Of a DNA stretch of 64,000 nt, positions 36,467-44,641 are shown one piece after another. The DNA is from Fabrea salina (taxonomy: Eukaryota; Ciliophora; Heterotrichea; Heterotrichida; Fabreidae): positions 62,001 to 126,000 of the forward strand of contig JALIHJ010000040.1 in the NCBI GenBank assembly GCA_022984795.1, written 5' to 3'. Within the stretch, counting starts at the first letter, position 1. Each line of letters opens with the position of its first letter. The notes under the pieces are model-generated. The model saw only the letters and a program-made list of their open reading frames with translations, had not been told where the DNA came from and did not search any database. The position numbers and the translations under genes are program-made.

Positions 36467-36668
36467 GAATTAGTTAAAGGGTTCCTAAACCTAGTAATTT
36501 CCCGTGTTTACTTTTAATAGCCAAAGTAGAATTTATTCTGAGACAACCAAAAAAAGGTTGCTTCATATTCATAATTTTTTTACTTGACTTAAGAACTATA
36601 CAAGTAGTTAGGGTAATACGGAATATTATAAGCCCATTTCAATTGTGGTGATAATTGCCTACAAAAAA
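36467..36668. other. 202-bp intergenic region upstream of COQ10
   Basis: This AT-rich tandem spacer holds one small hairpin, CAACC-A7-GGTTG (36544-36560), which could mark the ASCC3 3' end or the COQ10 promoter. Nothing else was recognised. Confidence 0.35.
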
Positions 36669-37238
36669 ATGCTGGCCAAAGCAGGCAAAAGGTTTTTCTT
36701 GCAATGGGAAACAGAACTACTGTCAAGGAAGATGATTCTCCACCTGAACAAATCCCCGGTCACTTGCTTCTCAGTCGTTGCAGACATGGACAAGTACCCA
36801 GAATTTGTGAACTGGATTAACTCTGCGTCTTGCAAATTTATTTCTGACTCCTACGCCAAAGTTAATCTTACAATAGGGTTCCCTCCAATTACTGAGACCT
36901 ACTTATCCCACGTGACCCTTAACTACCCCTACAAAATAACCTCAATTGCCAGAAATACCCCAGTTTTCGAGACACTTGAAAGTTATTGGGAATTTTACCC
37001 TGACAAACGAAGCCTACGCCAAAACGGCGACATAGTTCCTGTAACACACTGTGAGGCTCACTACTTCGTTAGATTTAGGTTCAACTCCCCCATCTACCAG
37101 AACATGTCTAAGCTATTCCTCGACAAGGTTTGCACAGAAACTAGCAGGGCCTTTGCTAAAAGAATTAACGGACTGACAAGTAACGAAGAGGTGCTTTACA
37201 ACAAAGAGAAACATAACTACGTACTCGCTAATAATTAA
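36669..37238 (+). CDS. COQ10: COQ10 coenzyme Q-binding START-domain protein
   Basis: The 189-residue product starts at the ATG at 36669; the frame is open further left to 36645 but only with a GTG start. The N-terminus is basic (AKAGKRFFLQW), compatible with mitochondrial import. The START-like body shows the family's opening SPVTCFSVVADMDKYPEFVNW and the later THCEAHYFVRFRFNSPIYQNM. COQ10 binds ubiquinone and supports respiration and CoQ synthesis in the mitochondrial matrix. Length fits (yeast 207, human about 247). Confidence 0.9.
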   Translation: MLAKAGKRFFLQWETELLSRKMILHLNKSPVTCFSVVADMDKYPEFVNWINSASCKFISDSYAKVNLTIGFPPITETYLSHVTLNYPYKITSIARNTPVFETLESYWEFYPDKRSLRQNGDIVPVTHCEAHYFVRFRFNSPIYQNMSKLFLDKVCTETSRAFAKRINGLTSNEEVLYNKEKHNYVLANN

Positions 37239-37279
37239 ATCTAAATCAGTATTACAAGTAGGTCCCCGCCACTCTATAA

Positions 37280-37891
37280 ATGGAAGCTCTTTTGATAGTA
37301 GACCCTCAAAATGACTTTTGTGAAGGAGGCTCTCTAGGCGCAAATCAGTCCCAAGAAATATTTCCAGTCATCAACAGCTTGAGAGAAAGACACCACTTCC
37401 CTTACACCTTCGTGTCCCAAGACTGGCACCCAGAAAACCACGTTTCTTTCCAAGTAAACAACCCAGAATCTACTTTGTTCGAAGAAAAGTATATTGAAAA
37501 AACAGGCAAAACCCAGGTAATGTGGCCAGTGCACTGCGTGCAGAACACAGCTGGTGCAGAGATCAACAAAGACCTGCAACTCAAAGGTAACGAAATCTTC
37601 ATTAAAAAAGGAACTGACCCCGATCACGACTCTTACTCAGCTTTTGGGTGCGAAGAAGAAAGGACTAGCCTTGCAGAGCAGTTAAGAGAAAAAGGAGTAG
37701 AGAAACTTTACGTCTGCGGACTTGCTTTAGACTACTGTGTAGGGAACTCTTGTATTGACAGCGCCAAAAATGGAATTACGACCTATCTGATAATGGACGC
37801 CACCAAAGGAATCAAACAAGAGAGTGTAGACGCCATGAACTCAAAACTGGTTAACTGGAGAGTCCAGTTCATAAACTCGTCCGACCTCTAA
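37280..37891 (+). CDS. PNC1: Nicotinamidase (isochorismatase fold)
   Basis: The 203-residue product has the full nicotinamidase set: D8 in VDPQNDF, metal ligands D48, H50 and H54 in DWHPENH, K110 in FIKKGTD, and the nucleophile C153 in ALDYCVG. It hydrolyses nicotinamide to nicotinate for the Preiss-Handler NAD salvage route, an enzyme vertebrates lack but yeast, plants, flies and protists have. It has family-standard length. TATAAATG at 37275 overlaps its start codon. Confidence 0.96.
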   Translation: MEALLIVDPQNDFCEGGSLGANQSQEIFPVINSLRERHHFPYTFVSQDWHPENHVSFQVNNPESTLFEEKYIEKTGKTQVMWPVHCVQNTAGAEINKDLQLKGNEIFIKKGTDPDHDSYSAFGCEEERTSLAEQLREKGVEKLYVCGLALDYCVGNSCIDSAKNGITTYLIMDATKGIKQESVDAMNSKLVNWRVQFINSSDL

Positions 37892-37913
37892 TAATTAACT
37901 TTGGTCTAATAAT

Positions 37914-38492
37914 ATGAACGGACCCGCTGCTACAGAAACCTTTTACAACAGAATAATAACCAAAACCTGCGAAAAGATGCGCATTCCTTTTTCAAACGCT
38001 GCAATCCCAGAAGAAGTCCTTATGAAAATCAAAAAGCTTTGGGAAGAAAACCTAGTAAAACAAAAAGAATTCCCCCACGAACACTACAGTCCTGAGCGGG
38101 AAGAAATACCTGAACCCCCAGTTTACGTCCCAGAAGTTAAGCCAGAACTCCCTCCAGAAGAACCTGTTGTATCTGAAGCTTCCTCCTCCGAAGAAGAAGA
38201 GGAGGACGAGTACCAGCAAATGTTTCAACAAAAGAAAGCCGAAGAAAAACAGTTCAAACAAGAAGAAGTCAAAATAGAACCCCCTGTTCTCAAAGAAGAA
38301 CCTATTAGTGACGACGAAACTAGTTTGGCCTCCCCCAGAGCCACTGACCACATGTATTGTATGTATAATAAGGTCGACAGAAAAAGCAACAGATGGAACC
38401 TGCAACTTGCGTTTTGTGTGCTTCAGTCTGAAAACAGAGGCGACTTCGTGTTCAGGTCTGCCAGTGCCAACCTCAACTTCATGAAAAGCTAA
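37914..38492 (+). CDS. GTF2A1: TFIIA large (alpha/beta) subunit
   Basis: The 192-residue product has the two conserved ends of TFIIA alpha/beta joined by a disordered acidic linker. The N-terminal four-helix part has YNRIITKTCEKMR and IPEEVLMKIKKLWEENL. The linker holds SSSEEEEEDE. The C-terminal beta-barrel strand set is YCMYNKVDRKSNRWNLQLAF with GDFVFRSASANLNF. TFIIA steadies TBP on promoter DNA. It is shorter than human (376) because the linker is short. The divergent C-terminal half makes me slightly less sure than the N-terminal match alone would. Confidence 0.88.
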   Translation: MNGPAATETFYNRIITKTCEKMRIPFSNAAIPEEVLMKIKKLWEENLVKQKEFPHEHYSPEREEIPEPPVYVPEVKPELPPEEPVVSEASSSEEEEEDEYQQMFQQKKAEEKQFKQEEVKIEPPVLKEEPISDDETSLASPRATDHMYCMYNKVDRKSNRWNLQLAFCVLQSENRGDFVFRSASANLNFMKS

Positions 38493-38511
38493 GTAATACA
38501 CTTATATAAAT

Positions 38512-39162
38512 ATGAAGGAATTTCCTAGCGAAGAACAAAAAGACTCTAGTTTCAACGAAATAGTTATTCAAGACTCTGCACCTAAAATTGAGAAAAGGGA
38601 TATACTAGTGCCCCAGGCCAATCACTCAGGCTTCCAGCCAGTCCCTGACAACTCCCCCATAAAGGTGTCTCTTCCTCCTTCAGTCCAGCCTTTGAGCGAA
38701 CGTAACCAGCGCTACAACCAAGTTCTGAACTACTCACGCTACATCAAGTTTTTTGCTTTGCTTGACTTTTTACTTGATATACTTTTCATAGTAACAGGTG
38801 AATACTGGCTGTTGATTTCGCTAGTTTTTCCGATCCTGGGTTACTTAGCAGGCAAGAAGCTCAGTAAATGGTACACTCTAGGCTACTTGGCTTACTTAGT
38901 AGGAGTGATAGTGCTCCGCTTTGTCAGTATGTTCTTGACTGACATAGTGGCTTACATCATTCTAGAGTGTCTTTTTGTGCTTATTGACTTAGTGGTGATC
39001 TACGTCGTAGTGAAGTTTTTCTTGATGCTGAGAAGCCTTACACCCAGTGAAAGAGGGGAGTTGTTGCTTCTCCAAAACGGAGTCCCTCAAAGCAGAGACA
39101 ACTTCCAAAACATGAACAGCGACAGAAACCAGAGTGAAGCTGCCCAAAAATACAGTATTTAG
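38512..39162 (+). CDS. Multi-TM membrane protein, unknown
   Basis: The 216-residue product has a soluble N-terminus of about 75 residues, then four hydrophobic segments between about 78 and 180 (FFALLDFLLDILFIV, LLISLVFPILGYLAG, YLAYLVGVIVLRFVSMF, AYIILECLFVLIDLVVIYVVV) and a short polar tail. The pattern looks like small four-TM trafficking proteins, but no family signature was recognised. TATAAA lies 2 bp before the ATG, and the gene ends with TAG. Confidence 0.75.
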   Translation: MKEFPSEEQKDSSFNEIVIQDSAPKIEKRDILVPQANHSGFQPVPDNSPIKVSLPPSVQPLSERNQRYNQVLNYSRYIKFFALLDFLLDILFIVTGEYWLLISLVFPILGYLAGKKLSKWYTLGYLAYLVGVIVLRFVSMFLTDIVAYIILECLFVLIDLVVIYVVVKFFLMLRSLTPSERGELLLLQNGVPQSRDNFQNMNSDRNQSEAAQKYSI

Positions 39163-39202
39163 TGTAAGTATAAGACTAAGTAAAGGGAAATACGGGTGTT
39201 AA

Positions 39203-39487
39203 TTAATCACCTCCCTGCATTATTCTCCTTAAACGTTGGACGTTGTGTCTTGCTGTGAGTGCCTTAGAAGTGGTAGGGGTCCAGGCTCCACCAGCCATAG
39301 CCTTGCCGCACTTGCTGCATTTCCAAATGCCCACGACTTGTCTCTTGACAGTTCTCTTAGCGCAGAAAGGACACTCGTACTTGGAGTGCTGGGACACTTC
39401 GATTTTCTTGATCATTTTCCTGACAGAGGCTCCGTAACGAGTTTGGTATTTCCCTACAATTCCTACCTTGCGTGTTCTTTTGCCCAT
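39203..39487 (-). CDS. RPL43: Ribosomal protein eL43 (L37a)
   Basis: The 94-residue product matches eL43 end to end: [23 protein letters not shown]-type start, a C4 zinc ribbon with C39, C42, C57 and C60 (CPFC, CSKC), and [17 protein letters not shown]. It is a large-subunit protein. It has standard length and no intron, although ribosomal genes in many ciliates do have them. Confidence 0.98.
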   Translation of the reverse strand: MGKRTRKVGIVGKYQTRYGASVRKMIKKIEVSQHSKYECPFCAKRTVKRQVVGIWKCSKCGKAMAGGAWTPTTSKALTARHNVQRLRRIMQGGD

Positions 39488-39540
39488 TTATTAAAATGTC
39501 ACCTCACGTTTAATCTGAGTAGAGTTTGCAAATTACTTAG

Positions 39541-40098
39541 TTAGAATCTTTTAATGCTGGTATCCATGTCGGCTTTAACTCTTGAGTTGAGAATTATGGG
39601 TTTGCTAGTGATTCCTCTTGAACTAGGTTGGTAAGTTTTGCGCATGTCTACACAAGACTTAGACTCCCTCATAAGAGGTTGTTTAAACTGGGCTGTTAAA
39701 AGGCTTCCCTGGAGTTTTAGAGGAGATTTTAGGTCTCTTGTTGAAGTTTTAGGTTTTTTGGTTTTCGAGGAGTCCCTCGCTGACTTGCTTTTTTTGCTAG
39801 GAGAAAGCACCTTTTCTCGGTCTTTTTCGGTCAGTTCAGGAAATTTTGGTTTACAGATGTTATGTATATACTTTTGAGTTTCTTTGAGAAACATAAGCGT
39901 GTCTCTTTTGCCTTTATCTTGTCCTGTGATCTGCTCGAACTTTCTTTCACCTGCGCACTTAAACCAAGCATTAGGTATTGAGGACTTCCAAATAAACCTA
40001 ATAGGAGTTGTATTGGTTTTTCGGGTGACAACTATTGGGTAAATGGTTTTCTTCTCGTCTTGGAAAAGGGTTTTAGCTGATAAATCCCTACCTTTCAT
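39541..40098 (-). CDS. Basic disordered protein of unknown function
   Basis: The 185-residue product has an ordered-looking N-terminal third (YPIVVTRKTNTTPIRFIWK, NAWFKCAGERKFEQITGQD) and a Lys/Ser-rich disordered remainder with SPSKKSKSARDSS and multiple basic patches. No family was recognised. Reading-frame length, clean start and compact spacing support it as a gene. It is divergent from the next gene, with 77 bp between starts. Confidence 0.65.
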   Translation of the reverse strand: MKGRDLSAKTLFQDEKKTIYPIVVTRKTNTTPIRFIWKSSIPNAWFKCAGERKFEQITGQDKGKRDTLMFLKETQKYIHNICKPKFPELTEKDREKVLSPSKKSKSARDSSKTKKPKTSTRDLKSPLKLQGSLLTAQFKQPLMRESKSCVDMRKTYQPSSRGITSKPIILNSRVKADMDTSIKRF

Positions 40099-40175
40099 AC
40101 TTAGGGGTTACTTTATAAGACTCATATTTATACAGACAATCAAAAATTAGTTTACAGCTTAACTCAAGTATAAAT

Positions 40176-40922
40176 ATGGCAGAGGACTGTATAGTTTTTG
40201 ATTATTCAGAACAGGACACAGGCATCTCTAGGATCTTTTCAGATTCTCCATCGAACGAGGACTCAGGAGACTTGAGTCCTTTGGTGCAGTTCTGCTCTGA
40301 GTCTAATCTGCCAGAATGCCAAGCATTTCAGTCTCTGACTTTTTCAGACTCACCTCGTTCGCAAAGAGGCCGCAAGTGCGACCCAGAGTCTCACTTGTTC
40401 AATTCTTTCATCAAGAAAGGAAAAGAAGTTAGGGGACGCCATTTCAAAGAATCTATGCTTAAAAACGTGTTCAGGGGGCTTAGGTCCACGTTCAAGTCCT
40501 TTTTGGCAGGAAAGGGCATGAAGTCAAGGTTCCGCGAACTCTACCGAATCTGCCAAAGTAAACCTGAAGAGGTAGTTGGTATTGTAAATAGTGGAGTGTG
40601 GCCCCGTACAGAGCGTCCTCTGCAACCCAGTACTTTCTCGTGCTTCAACAGTCAGTGCATTCGTGCTTTGCTTAACGACGAGGTCCTTAAAAAATTCTAT
40701 GTTATTTACATAGAAGAGTTGTTTTTTGACTACAATATTAGTTACCTGCAGAAATCATTTAAATTCAAATGCTGCAGCGGAAACTCACACAACTATTGCT
40801 GCATAATGAGGTGGAAAGCTCTCAAGTTTTACCTCACTGAGGTTATTTTTGAAAAATTTGGGATTGCACCTTTGAAAGTCACACCTAAGCAAGACTTGTT
40901 CATAGATATATATAGTTTTTAA
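40176..40922 (+). CDS. Unknown protein, possibly lineage-specific
   Basis: The 248-residue product has an acidic Ser-rich N-terminus (about 1-70), then a basic helical region (KGKEVRGRHFKESMLKNVFRGLRSTFKSF) and a Cys-rich C-terminal part (FKCCSGNSHNYCCIMRWK). No domain was recognised. The last 200 bp use more A/T-ending codons than the neighbours, so the gene may be fast-evolving. TATAAA lies 1 bp before its ATG. It ends 2 bp before the convergent ELMO gene's stop. Confidence 0.65.
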   Translation: MAEDCIVFDYSEQDTGISRIFSDSPSNEDSGDLSPLVQFCSESNLPECQAFQSLTFSDSPRSQRGRKCDPESHLFNSFIKKGKEVRGRHFKESMLKNVFRGLRSTFKSFLAGKGMKSRFRELYRICQSKPEEVVGIVNSGVWPRTERPLQPSTFSCFNSQCIRALLNDEVLKKFYVIYIEELFFDYNISYLQKSFKFKCCSGNSHNYCCIMRWKALKFYLTEVIFEKFGIAPLKVTPKQDLFIDIYSF

Positions 40923-40924
40923 GC

Positions 40925-42517
40925 TTAATTAACACAGAGTTTTTTAGAGGCCCTTAGTACCTCTGCAGGCTTGGACTTTGCTAAGCTTTCTAATTGTTTT
41001 TTGACTGCATTAAAGTCTGTTAATTTGGCTTTGTACACTTGAAAACTTGCAACTAGTCCAGTTACGAATTCTAAGAAAAGTTTTACCACTTCAGGGTGTT
41101 TTTTTATTAGGTTGTTTAGGTAGTTCTTTTCTAGGAGTTCAAGGGCTAACTCTGTCATGCTGATTACTAAGAACCCGAACTTTTCAGGAACTTGGGGACT
41201 TTTAGTTGACAAAAACAAAACACTCACAGCTCCCATCATTCCTGAGTTTCTAAGTTCGTCTCCTGGGTAGTCACTTAAAAAGCCTAGTTCTTTCCAGTGC
41301 TCTCCGTAAATACTGCAGTCTGTACCTTTTACCAAGTTCCAAGCTGTAAGCATAATTGACATGTGAGTGAACTTAGTGGGGTCCATTGGTTCTTTTGAAA
41401 AACTCAGGATCTTCTCTACCTGGGTGATTTTTTCTGGGTCTTTTAATGCAGAAGGTGAAGACCTGAAGCACTTGAAAAGTTTAGAAAAAGAAAACTTAGA
41501 CTTGGAAGTAGGAGGGAGTTTAACTGTAACAGGACTTGCCTGGACTTCTTCAATAGCTTGTTGAATAGTAAAATTGTTACTGTAAAAAGCAGTGGGTTCT
41601 ATGGATTCTTTGATTTCTTCAACGTTAGTAATTTTGTGTTGAGACTCTTCCGAAGAGGATTTTCTACAAAGTTCTTGTGCAGGCTTTATTTCAACTTCTA
41701 TGAATTCGTCTTTTGGAGCTTCTTCTTCTGAGTTTTCTTTAGGTTCTTCTTGTTCTTCTGGAGCTTTTGGAGGTTCTGCTTTCATTTCGAGTTGTTGGAG
41801 TTTAGCTTGGGCTTTTATTCCCCTAGTTTTTAGGTCTATCTTTTTGGATTCTTTAGGGGCTTCTTTGGGGCTTTCTTTTGGGACTTCTCTGGGTTTAGAG
41901 GGTTTGATTTGTATTTGTTGGTTGCTTTCGAGGTCGAACTCTTCAGAAGAAGACTCTGAGCTTTCTTTGTCGTTAACGTTGGCCGAGTACATTGCGTACT
42001 CGTATACTTCTCCCATGCCGTCTTCTTCAAATTCGTCTACTTCTACTTGGGGTTGTTTAGGCTGGGGTTTGGGGCCGCCGAACTTAAAGTTGAACCCAAG
42101 CAGTGAAACTTTAGGGGGGTCTTTAGAAGGACTAGGTTTCTGGTCTTTTTTAGTGGAGTTTTGTGTAGGTTTGCTAGGAAGGCTGATTCCAAACTTGAGT
42201 TGGGGAATTTGGAACTGATTTGGTTGGGACTCCTTTTTGGTTTCTTCGAGATTTAAACTGGGAAAACTAGGAGTCATAATCTGACTACTTTGGACTTTGC
42301 TTGAGTTAAAAGGTTCAGCTTCTTCAAAGACTATTTCATCCAGTTCTCCCAACAAGCCTTCTTGTGGCTTTGAATCGAAGTGTTCAACCTGAGGTTTCAT
42401 TTTGATCTTTCTTTTAGAAGGCAACTCTTCTCCTTCATGAGTTTTCTGTTCAGACTTATACAAACCATCAGCTGCCAGAGAAGCTTCCAAAATAGCTGCC
42501 AAGCGGTTTTCAGACAT
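40925..42517 (-). CDS. ELMO-domain protein with long disordered N-terminus
   Basis: In this 530-residue product, roughly the first 370 residues are disordered and rich in Glu, Lys, Pro and Ser (KPREVPKESPKEAPKES repeats). The C-terminal about 140 residues resemble the ELMO/CED-12 domain: HWKELGFLSDYPGDELRNSG matches the motif WxxxGFQGxDPxTDFRGxG, followed by MMGAVSVLFLS and ISMTELALELLEK. The Arg that ELMOD proteins use as GTPase-activating finger for Arf/Arl GTPases is present, while the surrounding Gln and Gly residues have changed. An Arf/Arl regulator is likely but activity is uncertain. Its start is 5 bp from the opposite-strand start at 42523. Confidence 0.68.
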   Translation of the reverse strand: MSENRLAAILEASLAADGLYKSEQKTHEGEELPSKRKIKMKPQVEHFDSKPQEGLLGELDEIVFEEAEPFNSSKVQSSQIMTPSFPSLNLEETKKESQPNQFQIPQLKFGISLPSKPTQNSTKKDQKPSPSKDPPKVSLLGFNFKFGGPKPQPKQPQVEVDEFEEDGMGEVYEYAMYSANVNDKESSESSSEEFDLESNQQIQIKPSKPREVPKESPKEAPKESKKIDLKTRGIKAQAKLQQLEMKAEPPKAPEEQEEPKENSEEEAPKDEFIEVEIKPAQELCRKSSSEESQHKITNVEEIKESIEPTAFYSNNFTIQQAIEEVQASPVTVKLPPTSKSKFSFSKLFKCFRSSPSALKDPEKITQVEKILSFSKEPMDPTKFTHMSIMLTAWNLVKGTDCSIYGEHWKELGFLSDYPGDELRNSGMMGAVSVLFLSTKSPQVPEKFGFLVISMTELALELLEKNYLNNLIKKHPEVVKLFLEFVTGLVASFQVYKAKLTDFNAVKKQLESLAKSKPAEVLRASKKLCVN

Positions 42518-42522
42518 TATAA

Positions 42523-44124
42523 ATGGAAAAGTTCACAGAAGAAACTCAACGTTCAGGACTAAGACCCCAAAGTGCCAAAGTGAGCGAACTACAGGCTTTA
42601 AAGTCCTCCAAAAGCAGATCTATTTCTTCAGCAAACAAGCAAATCATGAAAAGAATAAAGCTCAGGGCTGAAAACAGCAAAGCCAAGCACAGCAAAGTCC
42701 CCTATTCAAGAGAAGAACTTTACGACCAAAACATGCTGGTGAAGCACCAAATGAACCAACTCAAAGACGAAAACCTCAAACTCAAAACTAAAGTGAAAAT
42801 TCTTGAAAAAGAAAACAAAAAAGAAGAAACTGAATCTGACAAAGGACACCTTGTCACGAATTTGAAAATTCAAATAAAAGACCTTCAGAAACAACTCGAA
42901 ACCAAAGACCACGAAATAACTGAAATGAAAAAGAACTCAAAGCACACTAAACTCCAAGAAATAGAAGTAGAGATGAAAATGTACATAGACGAATGCACAA
43001 GACTCAGACGCATGCTCGAAGAAACCATGCAGCAGTTGTTCGGCGGACAGTACGCTTACGACCTCCAAGAAAAGTACATCCAGCAAAGCATCCAACTCAA
43101 AAACGTCAAAAGGGACTTTCAAAACCTTTCAATGGTAAACGAAGAAATAAGGAACCCAGACTCCAGGTACAGGAAAAAAGAAAAACTTATCAAACTCAAG
43201 CGCAGTTTGGTCGAAATGAGGGAAGAAATCAACAAACTCAGAGATGAAAACCAAAACTTAAACAGAATGCTTAACGAAAAATGCCCTCACTGCAACATGA
43301 ACCAAGAAGCTGCTAGAGGACCCCAAGAAATAGTATGGGACATCTGGCAAGCTATAGAACATAGAAGACTCACCCCCCAAACAACTTGCCAACTCATTAA
43401 CTTGTCTGAGAACCAAATGTCACTTGACGAATTCAACCTTAACTTAGAAAAACTAGGGATTTTCTTGACTCCTCAAGAAATCACTAACTTATCAGAGCTC
43501 ACTAACTCAACCACTATTTCTCAAAGCCAGTTCTTAAGCTTACTTTCTAGCCAAAAGCCTAGCCAACTCGTAACTTACTCTGACGTAAAAGAAACACTCC
43601 AGCACTTTTCTTTCAGACTGCAAATCAAAAGGTGGACTTTAGACCAGGTGCCCCACATATTTTTCCAAGAGCCTAGATTTTACTCCCAACAAGAGTTCTA
43701 CACTATGCTTCACGACGAACCAGTGGAACTAAACGACCAGCAAGCAGAACTACTTTCAAGGTACTTGTTTGGAAGTGCCGAGATGCTTCCTGCAGAAGAA
43801 GGAATTGCAAGGATCTTTGACTGCTTGGAAAACTGGGAAGTGCTTAACGAAGACAAAGAAGTCCAGTTCGACAGAAAACTTAGAGAAATCCTCCAAGAAA
43901 AAAGTTCTGAAATCAAAGAGAAGTGTGAAGAACTCGACACTGAGAAAAAAGGAATCTTGCAGTTGGAAGAGTTCAAAAAGGTTTGGAAAGAAATAGGTTT
44001 GGAAGTTGAGGACGAGCTTTGGAACTACTTAGAACTACTTTTTTATACTGACCAGTTCCTTTTGGACTGTGTGCCTTATGTGAACTTTTTGCAAGCTTAT
44101 TCTTCAGAAGAAAGAGCTTCATAG
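42523..44124 (+). CDS. Coiled-coil protein with EF-hand-like C-terminus
   Basis: The 533-residue product has a basic Ser-rich head, then the segment YSREELYDQNMLVKHQMNQL opening a long coiled coil (about 65-265), a CPHCNMN knuckle near 262, and a helical C-terminal half with EF-hand-like units. One of these, DTEKKGILQLEE (about 470), fits a calcium loop partly. The REEL-D-x-LK start of the coil recalls the N-terminal coil of RPGRIP1L/NPHP8-like ciliary proteins, but the rest does not, so I leave it unnamed. The sequence TATAA is the whole spacer to the divergent ELMO gene. It ends with TAG. Confidence 0.75.
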   Translation: MEKFTEETQRSGLRPQSAKVSELQALKSSKSRSISSANKQIMKRIKLRAENSKAKHSKVPYSREELYDQNMLVKHQMNQLKDENLKLKTKVKILEKENKKEETESDKGHLVTNLKIQIKDLQKQLETKDHEITEMKKNSKHTKLQEIEVEMKMYIDECTRLRRMLEETMQQLFGGQYAYDLQEKYIQQSIQLKNVKRDFQNLSMVNEEIRNPDSRYRKKEKLIKLKRSLVEMREEINKLRDENQNLNRMLNEKCPHCNMNQEAARGPQEIVWDIWQAIEHRRLTPQTTCQLINLSENQMSLDEFNLNLEKLGIFLTPQEITNLSELTNSTTISQSQFLSLLSSQKPSQLVTYSDVKETLQHFSFRLQIKRWTLDQVPHIFFQEPRFYSQQEFYTMLHDEPVELNDQQAELLSRYLFGSAEMLPAEEGIARIFDCLENWEVLNEDKEVQFDRKLREILQEKSSEIKEKCEELDTEKKGILQLEEFKKVWKEIGLEVEDELWNYLELLFYTDQFLLDCVPYVNFLQAYSSEERAS

Positions 44125-44141
44125 TTGTTTAACTAATAAAC

Positions 44142-44636
44142 ATGATTCCTTTAGCAAAACTGGCAACTCTGCTGATAAGGATCTTAACTAGACCTCTTAC
44201 TACCCTTATGAAGTCGTATTTAAAAAGCAACCAGCCTTTGGAAGACTCTGTTATCAGAGAGACTTTGGTCTCTTTGGGGCAGAGTTACCACAAATTTAAC
44301 ATAAGACTCCAAAGGAAGTCTTTGAACCTTTCGGGAAGTCACACCTACATAAAGCCTTTGCCTGAGGACAAAGCGCTTGAAAACGGAATAGAGTTCTTTG
44401 GGGAGATTGTAGCTTATGGCACACTCTTAGTTTTAGGGATTTATGAGCTCAATAGAAGAACTACTCAGCAAAGGGCTAGAAAAGCCGAACGCGAAGAAAC
44501 TATTTCTAAGATTCACGCTAGAATTGAAGGTTTAGAGTCTCAATACGAAGCTCTTCGAACTGAGATCCACCAGTTAGCCCGAAGCTTTGAAGAATTAAAC
44601 AAAAAAACATCTGAAAAAGAACCTCTTGAAAAGTAA
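44142..44636 (+). CDS. OPA3: OPA3-like mitochondrial protein
   Basis: The 164-residue product matches the OPA3 family: an amphipathic N-terminus (PLAKLATLLIRILTRPL) typical of mitochondrial targeting, the segment YIKPLPEDKALENGIEFFGEIVAYG corresponding to [24 protein letters not shown], one membrane span, and a charged C-terminal coiled coil. OPA3 sits in the mitochondrial membrane and affects morphology; human mutations cause optic atrophy. Length fits (human 179). It converges with Piezo, with 5 bp between stop codons. Confidence 0.88.
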   Translation: MIPLAKLATLLIRILTRPLTTLMKSYLKSNQPLEDSVIRETLVSLGQSYHKFNIRLQRKSLNLSGSHTYIKPLPEDKALENGIEFFGEIVAYGTLLVLGIYELNRRTTQQRARKAEREETISKIHARIEGLESQYEALRTEIHQLARSFEELNKKTSEKEPLEK

Positions 44637-44641
44637 TTTAG

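Noticed and set aside
40682-40706. Inverted repeat TTCTATG...CATAGAA
   Set aside because: It lies inside a coding frame and is expected by chance in A/T-rich codons.
41700-42218. 172-aa plus-strand frame opposite the ELMO gene
   Set aside because: It is a Ser-rich antisense shadow of Glu/Lys-rich codons, lies wholly within another gene and has no homology.
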